56,031 nucleotides of DNA from JBHPGW01 sp042569785 (GCA_042569785.1 JBHPGW010000009.1:1-56031); one strand, 5' to 3'. Positions 24,964 to 34,044 are shown, counted from the first letter of the stretch. Translations and numbers: made by a program. Notes: generated by a model not told the origin, from the sequence alone.

Positions 24964-24986
24964 CTAATTTAAGGGTAGACGAAAAC

Positions 24987-25748
24987 ATGAAAGACAGTAA
25001 AGAATATTCAAAAAAAATCCAATCTCTGTACAAAACCCTCAAGAAAAAGTACGCAAAGCCTTCAAAAAAGCTTATGCATGAACAGGTGATCGATGCGGTT
25101 ATTTGCGGGATTGTCAGCGAACATCTGAACAAAAAGTTAGTCAAAGCTGTGATCAAACGATTCAAAGAGTCTTTTGTCGACTGGAATGATTTGCGTGTCT
25201 CCCTGGATGAAGAAGTTCTTGATGCGATAGGCAGGGACAATACCGAATCTAAAAAAATCGTCGCTGCTCTTACGATCTCACTCAATGCGGTATTTAACCA
25301 GTATAACAGTGTCGACCTCGAAGAGTTGAAAAAGACCGGCAAACGTTTAGCAAAACAGGAACTTGAGAAAATTGACGGCTTAACCGGTTTCGTAATCGAT
25401 TATGTCATGCTTACCGCTCTGGCCGGACACGCTATCCCCCTGACGAAAAAGATGCTCGAATACCTAAAGACCAACGAACTCGTCCACCCACAAGCCGATG
25501 AGCAGGAAGTTTCAGGATTCCTCGTCAGGCAGATTCCAGCTGCTAAGGGTTATGAGTTTTATGAACTGCTCAGACACCAGAGCGAAAAAAAGGCTAAAGC
25601 CGGTAAAAAGAAAGGCAAAGCCAAAAAAGTAGTAAAGAAAAAAACCAGTAAAAAGGCCAAAAAAACTAAAAAGCCTGCACCTAATGCCAAAACCAAGGCC
25701 AAAAAAAAGAACAAAAAAAAGACAGTAAAAAAGAAAGCAAAAAAATAG
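24987..25748 (+). CDS. HhH-GPD (endonuclease III)-fold protein, catalytically degenerate, with histone-like tail
   Basis: Residues about 25-190 follow the endonuclease III helical pattern: a DWNDLRVSLDEEVLDAIG segment, the HhH stretch KIDGLTGFVIDYV (128-140), GHAIPLTKKMLEYL, and a PAAKGYEFYELLRHQ end. The catalytic lysine of the HhH is replaced by Phe135, and the catalytic aspartate (VDTH in Nth) by Thr153. The C-terminal four-cysteine iron-sulphur loop is absent. From about residue 195 the chain becomes a lysine- and alanine-rich tail like histone H1 or TopA/DksA-type tails. It is therefore likely a DNA- or RNA-binding protein, not a glycosylase. It lies between rbfA and hisG on the same strand, 17 nt before hisG. 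Confidence 0.75.
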   Translation: MKDSKEYSKKIQSLYKTLKKKYAKPSKKLMHEQVIDAVICGIVSEHLNKKLVKAVIKRFKESFVDWNDLRVSLDEEVLDAIGRDNTESKKIVAALTISLNAVFNQYNSVDLEELKKTGKRLAKQELEKIDGLTGFVIDYVMLTALAGHAIPLTKKMLEYLKTNELVHPQADEQEVSGFLVRQIPAAKGYEFYELLRHQSEKKAKAGKKKGKAKKVVKKKTSKKAKKTKKPAPNAKTKAKKKNKKKTVKKKAKK

Positions 25749-25765
25749 TATGAGGTATTATTAAA

Positions 25766-26641
25766 ATGTCAAAAGAAACACTAAGATTGGGAATACCTGC
25801 CGGAAGTCTGAAAAAAGGGACTATCGAACTTTTCAAAAAGGCCGGCTTTCATATACTCGATTCCAGCAGAAGTTATTTTCCTACTATAGACGACGATGGC
25901 GTTGAATTGATCATGCTGCGCGCTCAGGAAATGAGCAGATATGTAGCCGACGGCGTTATCGACGCAGGCATTACAGGCTACGACTGGATCATTGAGAACG
26001 CAAGTGACGTCGTAGAAGTCGCAGAACTCGCTTACAGTAAAGCTACCTCCAATCCCGCTAAATGGGTACTGGCCGTACCCGTGGAATCCAGGGTGAAAAA
26101 AGTAGACGACCTAAAGGGCGGTATAATCGCCACCGAACTGGTCAACGCTACGAAGAAATATTTCGCGGATAAGAAAATTGACGTCAAGGTCGAATTCAGC
26201 TGGGGAGCGACCGAAGTCAAGGCCCGCCTGGTAAACGCCATAGTCGAACTCACCGAGACCGGCTCATCACTGCGGGCAAACAACCTGCGAGTTTTGGATA
26301 CCGTAATAACCTCAACCACCAGGTTCATCGCAAATAAAGATTCATGGGATAACAAGTTCAAACGCGAAAAAATTGAGAACATCGTCATCCTGCTAAAAGC
26401 CGCCATCGATGCACGCAACAAGGTAGGCCTGAAGTTAAACGTAAAAAAAGACGACCTCGACAAGATACTCAAGATATTGCCCGCCGAAAAAAGCCCAACT
26501 ATCTCAAGCCTCGCGGATTCCGAATATATCGCGATAGAAGTGATAATAGAAGACAAGATCGAACGAACCCTCGTCCCAGCCCTAAAAAGAGCAGGCGCTT
26601 CAGGAATAATAACCTACCCACTAAACAAAGTAATACACTAA
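25766..26641 (+). CDS. hisG: ATP phosphoribosyltransferase, long form
   Basis: The 291-residue enzyme condenses ATP with PRPP in the first step of histidine synthesis. It starts with LRLGIPAGSLKKGTIELFKKAGF and has the IDAGITGYDWI motif and the PRPP-binding loop in VELTETGSSLRANNL. About 80 C-terminal residues form the ACT-like histidine-feedback domain, so it is the HisG_L type that does not need HisZ. The start is ATG at 25766. It follows the HhH-GPD-like gene closely and ends the operon. No other his gene is in the window. Confidence 0.96.
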   Translation: MSKETLRLGIPAGSLKKGTIELFKKAGFHILDSSRSYFPTIDDDGVELIMLRAQEMSRYVADGVIDAGITGYDWIIENASDVVEVAELAYSKATSNPAKWVLAVPVESRVKKVDDLKGGIIATELVNATKKYFADKKIDVKVEFSWGATEVKARLVNAIVELTETGSSLRANNLRVLDTVITSTTRFIANKDSWDNKFKREKIENIVILLKAAIDARNKVGLKLNVKKDDLDKILKILPAEKSPTISSLADSEYIAIEVIIEDKIERTLVPALKRAGASGIITYPLNKVIH

Positions 26642-26647
26642 CAAAAC

Positions 26648-26750
26648 AGTTTTGAGTTTTAAGTTTTGAGTTTTGAGTTGTGCATTCGCTTGCCGATTTT
26701 GTCATTACTGCCCACCCTCTCTGTCATTACACTGCGAAGGCAGGAACAAA
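26648..26750. repeat. Low-complexity and dispersed-repeat patch before the symporter
   Basis: Tandem AGTTTTGAGTTTTAAG-type units occupy about 26648-26680. Two TGTCATTAC strings follow at 26699-26707 and 26721-26729, the second leading into CTGCGAAGGCAGGAAC. The latter resembles the loop of the inverted repeat near 14454-14473, so this is probably a decayed copy of the same family. Confidence 0.4.
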
Positions 26751-26773
26751 GAGGGAGGAGGTGTAAATTGTTG

Positions 26774-26802
26774 TTGAACTGTTGTGGGGGGTGGTATATA
26801 CT
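26774..26802 (+). promoter_or_regulatory. Sigma-70-type promoter of the symporter/phosphorylase unit
   Basis: TTGAAC (26774-26779) and TATACT (26797-26802) are separated by 17 nt. The predicted start near 26809 leaves a 38-nt leader with AAGGAG before ATG at 26847. Confidence 0.65.
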
Positions 26803-26846
26803 GCTTTGCCTATTAGCTGATTTAATTTATTATTTAAGGAGTAGAT

Positions 26847-28427
26847 ATGAGAATTACAACGATCGACTGGATTATTTTCGCGATCCTGACAGGTGGACTG
26901 CTTGGTATAGGGATATGGACGCGGCTGTTCGTTAAAGGCGTAGCGGACTTTACCGTTGGCGGGCGAAAAATGGGGATGTGGCTTGGGTTAGGGGCCTCAT
27001 CGGCTGACGGTATCGCAATTGCGAGTATCGTTGCGGTCTGTCAGCAGGCTTATCTGCATGGGTTTTCTTATGCGTGGCTTCGGTTGTTAGGGCCATTGAT
27101 ACTTGTTCCCTTGATCGGTATTTACGGGTTCGGTATCAAACGATACCGAGCTACGTGTGTGCAGACACTTCCGCAATACTATGAAATGCGTTACTCCAAA
27201 GGAGTGAGAATGCTGGCTGGTTTTGCGATCGTGATAGGCGGTGTTTTGAATATGGCGGTGTTCCCGATAATCACGGCGCAATTTTTGACGGCGTTCCTTG
27301 GGCTGCCTGCTACCGTAGCCATTGCCGGAATGAATGTGCATGTGCCTTATTTGATAATGGGCACAGTGCTCGGATTGGCTTTGGTTTTTCTGTTTGTGGG
27401 TGGTTTCGTGACAGTAGTAGCGACAAATTATGTGCAGGCGATAATCCTTTCAGTTTCGGTATTCGCGATCACGTTTTTGTGTTTTAAAGAGTTAGGCGGT
27501 GACAGTGTTTCTGAGATCACAACCAAAGTGCGCGAGGCGGTGATGCTGCATCGGGGTGAGGGAGCATTCAAACTGTTTTCCAAGGGCGGATACGGTGTGG
27601 TATGGGTACTGTTTTTCGTATTGCATCGTGTCTATAGCAGCCTTGCTTTTCCACCTGCACTGGTTATGACCAGCGGGGCGAAAAATACCGAAGTAGCCAG
27701 AAAAATGTTTTTAATAAAAAACGTTTACAATGAAGCGAGACTTATAACTATAGCGATCTGGGGTGTTGTGATCCTGACTGCCTGGGGCGTTGCGGTACCG
27801 GAAGGATACACCGCTGCTAACTATGAGCAGGCGATCACGCCACTGTTTTTGTTCAAGATCGTTCCGCCGGTATTGATCGGTATTATACTGGCAGGGCTGG
27901 TTTTTGCCGAGATCAGTACGACAAGTACTTATCTGCTGAGTTGGTGTACGATCATAATCAATGACGTTATTTGTCCTATGAAGAAAAAGGCATTCACCGT
28001 AAAGCACCACATCCTTGCTTTGCGAATTTCATATTTCGCGGTTGCGGCATTTCTGTTTGGCTGGGGTATATATTATCAGTTCACAGAATCGGTATTCGCT
28101 TATATGTATCTGACCGGCGCGATCTTCGTGGGGGCAGGAATTATCACGTACTGGGGCCTGTACTGGAAAAAGACATCAACCTTAGCGGCGTATTTAGCGC
28201 TGATCATTTGTATGGTTATTCCGCTGGCAGATGTTTTGCTTAAGCAACAATGGCAGAACATCGCGTTTCTTGCGAACTGGCGTGATAGTTATCCGCTTAA
28301 ATCGGAAGAGTCGGGTTTGCTGGCGATAGTACTTGCGATGGTAGTAATTGTTATTGCTTCGCTGTGTTCGAAGAAGCCGACACGGTTTGTTGATTATGGA
28401 AAAAAATTGAAAGAAATGGAAGCATAA
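26847..28427 (+). CDS. Sodium/solute symporter (SSS family)
   Basis: The 526-residue inner-membrane carrier has about 13 to 14 hydrophobic segments. The first begins with TTIDWIIFAILTGGL, followed by the family's FTVGGRKMGMWLGLGASSADG segment that contributes to the Na+ site in TM1/TM2. GILLAGLVFAEISTTSTYL-like sequence occurs near residue 350. The substrate is not evident from sequence. The downstream GH94 phosphorylase suggests a disaccharide or oligosaccharide. ATG at 26847 has AAGGAG seven bases upstream. A small membrane ORF follows after 19 nt. Confidence 0.88.
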   Translation: MRITTIDWIIFAILTGGLLGIGIWTRLFVKGVADFTVGGRKMGMWLGLGASSADGIAIASIVAVCQQAYLHGFSYAWLRLLGPLILVPLIGIYGFGIKRYRATCVQTLPQYYEMRYSKGVRMLAGFAIVIGGVLNMAVFPIITAQFLTAFLGLPATVAIAGMNVHVPYLIMGTVLGLALVFLFVGGFVTVVATNYVQAIILSVSVFAITFLCFKELGGDSVSEITTKVREAVMLHRGEGAFKLFSKGGYGVVWVLFFVLHRVYSSLAFPPALVMTSGAKNTEVARKMFLIKNVYNEARLITIAIWGVVILTAWGVAVPEGYTAANYEQAITPLFLFKIVPPVLIGIILAGLVFAEISTTSTYLLSWCTIIINDVICPMKKKAFTVKHHILALRISYFAVAAFLFGWGIYYQFTESVFAYMYLTGAIFVGAGIITYWGLYWKKTSTLAAYLALIICMVIPLADVLLKQQWQNIAFLANWRDSYPLKSEESGLLAIVLAMVVIVIASLCSKKPTRFVDYGKKLKEMEA

Positions 28428-28446
28428 AAGAAAGGCAGTATATAAA

Positions 28447-28614
28447 ATGAGTAATTGGGTAATAGCCAGTTTAATATATGCGGGACTTTGCGTTCTGATC
28501 GATCTTATCTTTTCGATAGGCTGCACAGTAGGCGGATGGTTTGACCTTAAGTTCCTGTTAAATGCATTGAAAGCTTCCGAGGTGGATGAAACTGATGACG
28601 GGAGAGTGGACTAA
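28447..28614 (+). CDS. Small membrane protein, possible symporter accessory subunit
   Basis: This 55-residue frame is easy to miss. ATG at 28447 is preceded by a GAAAGG-type ribosome binding site in a 19-nt gap after the symporter. The product has a hydrophobic helix (about residues 4-27, with GLCVLIDLIFSIGC), a second short amphipathic part, and an acidic tail ending in DDGRVD. Several SSS transporters are encoded with a small partner membrane protein (for example PanF with YhdT), so a similar role is inferred. It precedes the GH94 gene by 72 nt. No family is recognised. Confidence 0.6.
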   Translation: MSNWVIASLIYAGLCVLIDLIFSIGCTVGGWFDLKFLLNALKASEVDETDDGRVD

Positions 28615-28686
28615 CTTACTCAAATTGACCGATGGTCCGTTTGAATAAGTAATAGAGAGTTATTGATATTTTTAAGGAGTTTGGGC

Positions 28687-31059
28687 ATGGGTGGCAGTAG
28701 GAAGGGTAAGTCGGGTAAACCCGCCGGGAAAATTTCTCGTAAAAGGTTTAGCCCTGACGAGTTGATCTCTAAAACAAAATACGGTTATTTTTCCGATGAC
28801 GGTAAAGAATATATCTGTACCGAGCCTGCGGTCGGTCAGCCCTGGTTGAACTTCATTTCGAATCGTAAGTACGGGGTAAGGTTTTCTCAGGTTGGGGGTG
28901 GTTTTAGTATGCTGCATCCTAACCGTCGGCTCAACAGCTATAGCAGGGACATCGACGAGCCTGGTAAGTTTGTTTACATTCGCGACAATGACGACAAGGA
29001 CTTCTGGACGATAAACTATATGCCTGTCAAACATAAATACCAGTACTATCGTTACAGGGCTGGCGCCGGTTACAGTATTATCGAATCCAAGACCAAAGGC
29101 ATTGAAAGCTCATTTAGAATATTTGTGCCTATTGATGACGATCCTGTCGATATCTGGACGATAACGCTTAAGAACACGACGAAGAAGAAACGCAGGCTTT
29201 CGGTTTTTCCTTATACAGCGTGGAACCTGGCTGCATCTACTCATGCCGACAACGCTACGCAGTGGTTCAGCTACGGCAAAAAAGATACGGATAATATCCT
29301 TGTGGGGGTTTATCAGGATCCCCTGGATATACCGAAATGTCATACAGGATTTTTAGGCACTTCTCTTAAAGTTGAGGGCTATGAATGCAGTCACAGGAAT
29401 TTTGTCGGTGGCAGTTACGGGCGATTCGGCGATCCTAAAACGGTACGAGAAGGTAAATGCAGTAATAAGAAAATAGTAGATGAGCCGATCATTGCCAGTT
29501 TTAAACATAATATTACTCTCAAGCCCGGCGAGGAAAAAGTGTTCAGCTTTGTTCATGGTATCGAAACCAACACAGCTAAGCGCAGGGCGCTTGTTAGAAA
29601 GCATTTGAAAAACCCGGATGCGGCACTTGCAAAAGTCAAGGCATACTGGAACAAGAAACTTAGCCAGATAAATATCAAGACGCCTGATCCGGTATTCGAC
29701 CGCACTGTAAACCATTGGCTGACCTATCAGGTTTATCAATGCGTTTTATGGTGCAGAAGTGACAGTGCAAGGTATGGGTATCGTGATGTGCTGCAGGATA
29801 TTCGCGGGATACTTAGCCTTGAGCCTGAATACAGTAAGGGCCGTTTCCTGGACGCTTTGGGTTATCAGTGGGCCGACGGTCATTGTTTCCGTCAGTGGTC
29901 GGGTACCGGCGACCACGATGACAGGCCTTATATGGACAGCCCATACTGGATCATATATTTTCTTTCGGCTTATCTGAAAGAGACCGGCGATTTCGCGATC
30001 CTTAAAAAGAAAATTAAATATTACGATAAGGAAACGGGTACTGTTTACGACCACGCAGAACGTGCTTACGACTGGCTTGACAAAAAGCGCAGCGTTAACG
30101 GTCTTTCACTTTTAGGGGGTGGTGACGTTAACGACGCTCTTGATAACGCCGGAAAAAAAATGCGTGGCGAAAGCATTTGGCTGTCAGAAGCGTATTACTG
30201 GGGACTATGTGAATTCGCTGAAATTGCCGCGAGGATCAAGGATAATAAACGAGAAAATCTTTGCCGTAAGCGGGCGGATGCATTGAAAAAGGCATTTAAT
30301 AAACGAGCCTGGGACGGCGACTGGTTTCTTAGGGCAATCGATGACGATGGCAATAAGATTGGTTCACATAAAAACAAGTGCTGTAAAATCCAATTGTATT
30401 CTCAGACATGGGCGGCGATCAGTGGTATCGCGCCACATAAAAAAGTAATAAAAGCGCTGGAGAGCGCCGACAAGCACCTTAAGATTGAATGTGGTTTTCT
30501 TACACAATGGCCTGGTTTTGACGGGCCTGATACTTCGATCGGCAAATTTACAACCTTAACGGGATTTCCGCACGTTTATATGCACGGCAATACATATAAG
30601 ATCGCAGCCGACCTTAAGGCCGGCCGTGGTAACGAGGCTTTTGAATTGTATAAAACGCTTCTGCCATGTCGCCGTGATAACGATCCGCCAAGTGGTAGAA
30701 AAGGTGAGCCATGGGCATTTTCCAATACTGGCGGCGACCCCGAGGATCCGGGTAAAAGCTGGGTCGGATGGGTGACCGGTTCTGTGAGTTGGCTTTTCTT
30801 CTCAGCTACCGAATGGATGACTGGGATAATGCCTGATTATGACGGGCTGCGCGTCGACCCGTCTCTGCCGTCACATTTCGATAAGATGGAACTTCGCAGA
30901 CCTTACAAAGGCGCGGTCTATAATGTGACTATCAAGAATCCTGACGGTGTGCAGAAAGGCGTTAAAAAAATTATCGTCGATGGTGAGAGGATCAAGGGTA
31001 ACATAATCAGGCCTCACGGTGACGGTAAAGAGCACAGTGTCGAAGTACTAATGGGATAA
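28687..31059 (+). CDS. GH94-type sugar phosphorylase (cellobiose/chitobiose phosphorylase-like)
   Basis: The 790-residue protein has the GH94 layout: an N-terminal beta-sandwich (about 1-260) with GYFSDDGKEYICTEP and a helical linker. An (alpha/alpha)6 barrel (about 300-700) follows, then a C-terminal beta sheet. The proposed general acid lies in GGGDVNDALD at Asp480 (codon 30124-30126), the place of D490 in cellobiose phosphorylase. GYRDVLQDIRGI and QWSGTGDHDD are other family segments. There is no signal peptide, so it acts in the cytoplasm, cleaving a beta-disaccharide with phosphate to a sugar-1-phosphate. ATG at 28687 has AAGGAG seven bases upstream. The substrate within GH94 is unresolved. 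Confidence 0.88.
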   Translation: MGGSRKGKSGKPAGKISRKRFSPDELISKTKYGYFSDDGKEYICTEPAVGQPWLNFISNRKYGVRFSQVGGGFSMLHPNRRLNSYSRDIDEPGKFVYIRDNDDKDFWTINYMPVKHKYQYYRYRAGAGYSIIESKTKGIESSFRIFVPIDDDPVDIWTITLKNTTKKKRRLSVFPYTAWNLAASTHADNATQWFSYGKKDTDNILVGVYQDPLDIPKCHTGFLGTSLKVEGYECSHRNFVGGSYGRFGDPKTVREGKCSNKKIVDEPIIASFKHNITLKPGEEKVFSFVHGIETNTAKRRALVRKHLKNPDAALAKVKAYWNKKLSQINIKTPDPVFDRTVNHWLTYQVYQCVLWCRSDSARYGYRDVLQDIRGILSLEPEYSKGRFLDALGYQWADGHCFRQWSGTGDHDDRPYMDSPYWIIYFLSAYLKETGDFAILKKKIKYYDKETGTVYDHAERAYDWLDKKRSVNGLSLLGGGDVNDALDNAGKKMRGESIWLSEAYYWGLCEFAEIAARIKDNKRENLCRKRADALKKAFNKRAWDGDWFLRAIDDDGNKIGSHKNKCCKIQLYSQTWAAISGIAPHKKVIKALESADKHLKIECGFLTQWPGFDGPDTSIGKFTTLTGFPHVYMHGNTYKIAADLKAGRGNEAFELYKTLLPCRRDNDPPSGRKGEPWAFSNTGGDPEDPGKSWVGWVTGSVSWLFFSATEWMTGIMPDYDGLRVDPSLPSHFDKMELRRPYKGAVYNVTIKNPDGVQKGVKKIIVDGERIKGNIIRPHGDGKEHSVEVLMG

Positions 31060-31078
31060 ACTTGAACAGAATCGAGGA

Positions 31079-32212
31079 TTATGTTCTTAAGATAGGGCCC
31101 ATGTCCTCGGTTTGTTCTTTTGACTGCTTGGTGGCAGCGGCTTTTATTTTAGCCATTGCTTTATCCTGCAATGGGCCTGGCTGCTGCGCTTTGTCGAGCA
31201 TCTCTTCCCGGTTAATTTTGCCGGCATCGTATAGTATCCAGAGGTGGTCATCGAGCAGCTGCATACCGAGCTTTTTACCGGTCTGGATACTCGAATCAAT
31301 ACGATAAGCCTTATTTTCCCTGATAAGGTTGGAAATAGCAGGGGTGACAACCATAAACTCATAAGCGGCGACCCTTCCCTTACCGGCGGCTTTGGTACAA
31401 AGTGCCTGACTTAGAACCGCTACCAGGTTGGTACTTAACTGGGTACGTATCTGTTCCTGCTGGTTAGGAGGGAATACGTCGACAATTCTGGTGATAGTCC
31501 CTGAAGCACTGGTGGTATGGAGTGTGCTGAAAACAAGATGGCCTGTCTCGGCGGCACGGACGGCGGCTTCAATTGTTTCAAGGTCCCGCAATTCACCAAC
31601 GAGAATTACATCAGGATCCTGTCTCAAGACACGTCTTAACGCCTCATTAAAACTGGGAACATCGATACCGACTTCCCGCTGATTTATAATGGACTTTTTG
31701 TGGTTATGGTAATATTCTATAGGCTCTTCGATCGTGACTATATGGCGGTCGAGATTTTCGTTAATATAGTTTACCATAGTTGCCAGCGTAGTGGTTTTAC
31801 CGCTGCCGGTCGGACCTGTTACCAGGAACATACCTCGGGGCCTTCGGCATAACGCGGCACAAATATCCGGCAGACCGATCTGCTCAAAACTCATAATATC
31901 CGTAGGGATGAGTCGCAGCACCATTGAGACATTACCTTTTTGCTTGAAGACAGAGACGCGGAATCTGGCGGCGTCACCAAATGCAAAACCATAGTCGGTT
32001 CCCCCTTCTTCCTGAAGTTCCTGCTGGTTTTTTTCCGGGGTAATACTTTTCATCAACGCTACGGTGTCATCGGGCTCAAGTACCTTTGTTTCCAACGACC
32101 TTAACCCGCCGTGTACTCTAAATACCGGAGCACGTCCAACTGTAAGGTGTATATCAGAAGCGTTTTGGGTAACGCAAGCCTGCAATAACCTGTCCATATT
32201 AACTGTTGCCAT
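31079..32212 (-). CDS. pilT: Twitching motility ATPase PilT
   Basis: The 377-residue hexameric ATPase retracts type IV pili. Features in order are the N-terminal PAS-like domain with ASDIHLTVG, Walker A GPTGSGKTTTLA (about 130-141), the Asp box, Walker B VILVGELRD, the His box TGHLVFSTLHT, and the retraction AIRNLIRE-type motif as AISNLIRENK. The last residues are a Lys/Gln-rich tail of unknown role. It lies 22 nt downstream of gspE/pilB, so extension and retraction motors share one transcript. No other pilus gene is in the window. Confidence 0.93.
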   Translation of the reverse strand: MATVNMDRLLQACVTQNASDIHLTVGRAPVFRVHGGLRSLETKVLEPDDTVALMKSITPEKNQQELQEEGGTDYGFAFGDAARFRVSVFKQKGNVSMVLRLIPTDIMSFEQIGLPDICAALCRRPRGMFLVTGPTGSGKTTTLATMVNYINENLDRHIVTIEEPIEYYHNHKKSIINQREVGIDVPSFNEALRRVLRQDPDVILVGELRDLETIEAAVRAAETGHLVFSTLHTTSASGTITRIVDVFPPNQQEQIRTQLSTNLVAVLSQALCTKAAGKGRVAAYEFMVVTPAISNLIRENKAYRIDSSIQTGKKLGMQLLDDHLWILYDAGKINREEMLDKAQQPGPLQDKAMAKIKAAATKQSKEQTEDMGPILRT

Positions 32213-32234
32213 TTATCAATCCTTTAAATCTTTT

Positions 32235-33971
32235 TTAATCTACCAATACACCTTCAACCTGTGATATCTTAACTACTTCTTCAGGGGTAGTTACCCCTTT
32301 AAATATTTTGTTCTTACCGTCGTCCATGAGCGTTCTCATTCCGCTTGCGATGGCGGCTTTTTTCAGTTCGATATTAGGAGCTCTTGAAAAAGCCAACTCT
32401 CTCAACTCAGCATTTAGTTCAACCATTTCAAATGCCCCGACACGGCCCTTAAAGCCTGTGCCCTGACACTGACTGCAGCCTTCGCCTTTATAGATCGGAT
32501 GTTTCTTGATATCGGCCGGCGTAATGTTGAGCAGATTCAAGTAGTGCTGGTCCGGGCTTTCGTTAACAACTTTACACTTTTTGCAAATAACTCTTAAAAG
32601 TCGCTGTGCCATAATAGCCTGAATGGAACTTGCAACCAAAAACGGTTTAACGCCCATATCGATCAGACGGGTAATCGCGCTTATGGCGTCATTGGTGTGA
32701 AGCGTGCTAAAGACGAGGTGACCTGTAAGTGCTGCCTGTATAGCGATGTCAGCTACAGTGCCGTCTCGAATTTCACCGATCAATATAATATTGGGAGCCT
32801 GCCGAAGCATTGCCCTTAGGACCTTGTCAAATGTGAAGTCAATATCTTCTCTGATCTGGCACTGGTTCATGCCTGCAAAGTTATATTCGACGGGGTCCTC
32901 TGCGGTAATAATTTTTTTGTCCGACTTATTAAGTTCCTGCAATGCTGCGTATAGAGTAGTTGTTTTACCGCTACCGGTCGGGCCTGTGACTAAGAATATC
33001 CCGTTTGGTCTTTTGATTATCCGCTGAAAACGCTCGTAATCGTCGGACTCAAAACCAAGAGCTTGAATACCGATATTTACCGCGTCTGGACGAAGGATTC
33101 GAAGAACAACACTTTCGCCATGGTTTGCAGGCAGTGCTGAGACTCGAAAATCAATATCCTCGCCGCCGATATTTCGTTTGATCCTGCCATCCTGCGGCAA
33201 TCTTTTTTCCGCAATGTCCATACCGGCAAGTATCTTTAATCTGGTCATCATAGGCGCCTGCATGTTCTTTGGAATGTTATCTTTTTCCAGGCAGACACCA
33301 TCGACACGATACCTTATTCTTACTCTGTCCTCCATAGGCTCGATGTGAATGTCACTTGCCCGCATGTAGTATGCGTTATCTATGATGAGGTTTGTCAGCT
33401 TGACGATCGGGCCGTCATCTGAATCACCTGCGGCCTGGGCACGCAGTGCTTCAGCCTGTAGAATATGTCCGGATTCGGCCAGTTCGGCGGCGGTGGCGTC
33501 AATGCTGTGTTTGATCCGATCGCTCTCTTCGCTGCTTGCCGCTTCGATAGTATCTTCCATGTATGAACGAATCGCCGAAGGACTTGCGATAAAACATTCG
33601 AGCTCGGTATTTAGACGAAAACGCAAAGCGTCCATCATATCAAGGTCCAGTGGGTCACTGATGATCACCTGGAGCCTGGAGTTATTCTTTCCCATCGGGA
33701 GAACATTGTGCTTTTTCATCAGGTCTTCAGGGATAAGGCTGGCGGCATCTTCTGGAATTGTAATTTTGTCAAGGTTTACATACTTAAGGCTAAACTGCCT
33801 GGCGATCGCCTTGGCAAGAGTATCTTCATCGATCAAACCAAGTTCGAGCAGGACATCTCCAAGCCTTCTGTGACTGGTTTTTGAAGTCTTTATAGCATCG
33901 AGCAAAGCCTGCTTGTCAACCAGCTTGGCTTTATACAATATTTCACCTAAATGTCTGCGTTTCTTCGCCAT
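32235..33971 (-). CDS. Type II secretion / type IV pilus assembly ATPase (GspE/PilB)
   Basis: The 578-residue motor ATPase has an N-terminal MshEN-like domain (RRLGDVLLELGLIDEDTLAKA) and a second N-terminal domain. The catalytic core has Walker A GPTGSGKTTTLYA, Walker B NIILIGEIRDG and His box TGHLVFSTLHTND. A zinc ribbon between them has paired CxxC motifs (CKKC and CSQC). The MshEN fold can bind cyclic di-GMP in some relatives. ATG at 33971 replaces a TTG nine bases upstream. A near-consensus promoter lies at 34016-34044, overlapping the 3' end of cinA. PilB versus GspE cannot be decided, but pairing with PilT favours a pilus role. Confidence 0.9.
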   Translation of the reverse strand: MAKKRRHLGEILYKAKLVDKQALLDAIKTSKTSHRRLGDVLLELGLIDEDTLAKAIARQFSLKYVNLDKITIPEDAASLIPEDLMKKHNVLPMGKNNSRLQVIISDPLDLDMMDALRFRLNTELECFIASPSAIRSYMEDTIEAASSEESDRIKHSIDATAAELAESGHILQAEALRAQAAGDSDDGPIVKLTNLIIDNAYYMRASDIHIEPMEDRVRIRYRVDGVCLEKDNIPKNMQAPMMTRLKILAGMDIAEKRLPQDGRIKRNIGGEDIDFRVSALPANHGESVVLRILRPDAVNIGIQALGFESDDYERFQRIIKRPNGIFLVTGPTGSGKTTTLYAALQELNKSDKKIITAEDPVEYNFAGMNQCQIREDIDFTFDKVLRAMLRQAPNIILIGEIRDGTVADIAIQAALTGHLVFSTLHTNDAISAITRLIDMGVKPFLVASSIQAIMAQRLLRVICKKCKVVNESPDQHYLNLLNITPADIKKHPIYKGEGCSQCQGTGFKGRVGAFEMVELNAELRELAFSRAPNIELKKAAIASGMRTLMDDGKNKIFKGVTTPEEVVKISQVEGVLVD

Positions 33972-34015
33972 ATTTACCAAACACTTCTTATCTTGTGTTA
34001 AATCGGGTAAATCTT

Positions 34016-34044
34016 ATTATAACATTATTGGGGTGCTGAGTCAA
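34016..34044 (-). promoter_or_regulatory. Strong sigma-70 promoter of gspE/pilB-pilT
   Basis: On the minus strand TTGACT (34044-34039) and a perfect TATAAT (34021-34016) are exactly 17 nt apart. The -35 overlaps the cinA stop codon region, so the two motor ATPases can be expressed independently of the upstream operon. Confidence 0.75.

Noticed and set aside
24914..25342. Minus-strand frame with GPQVPMYFGM-like end
   Set aside because: It is antisense to the HhH-GPD-like gene and to the hairpin repeat; such peptides recur as translated repeats.
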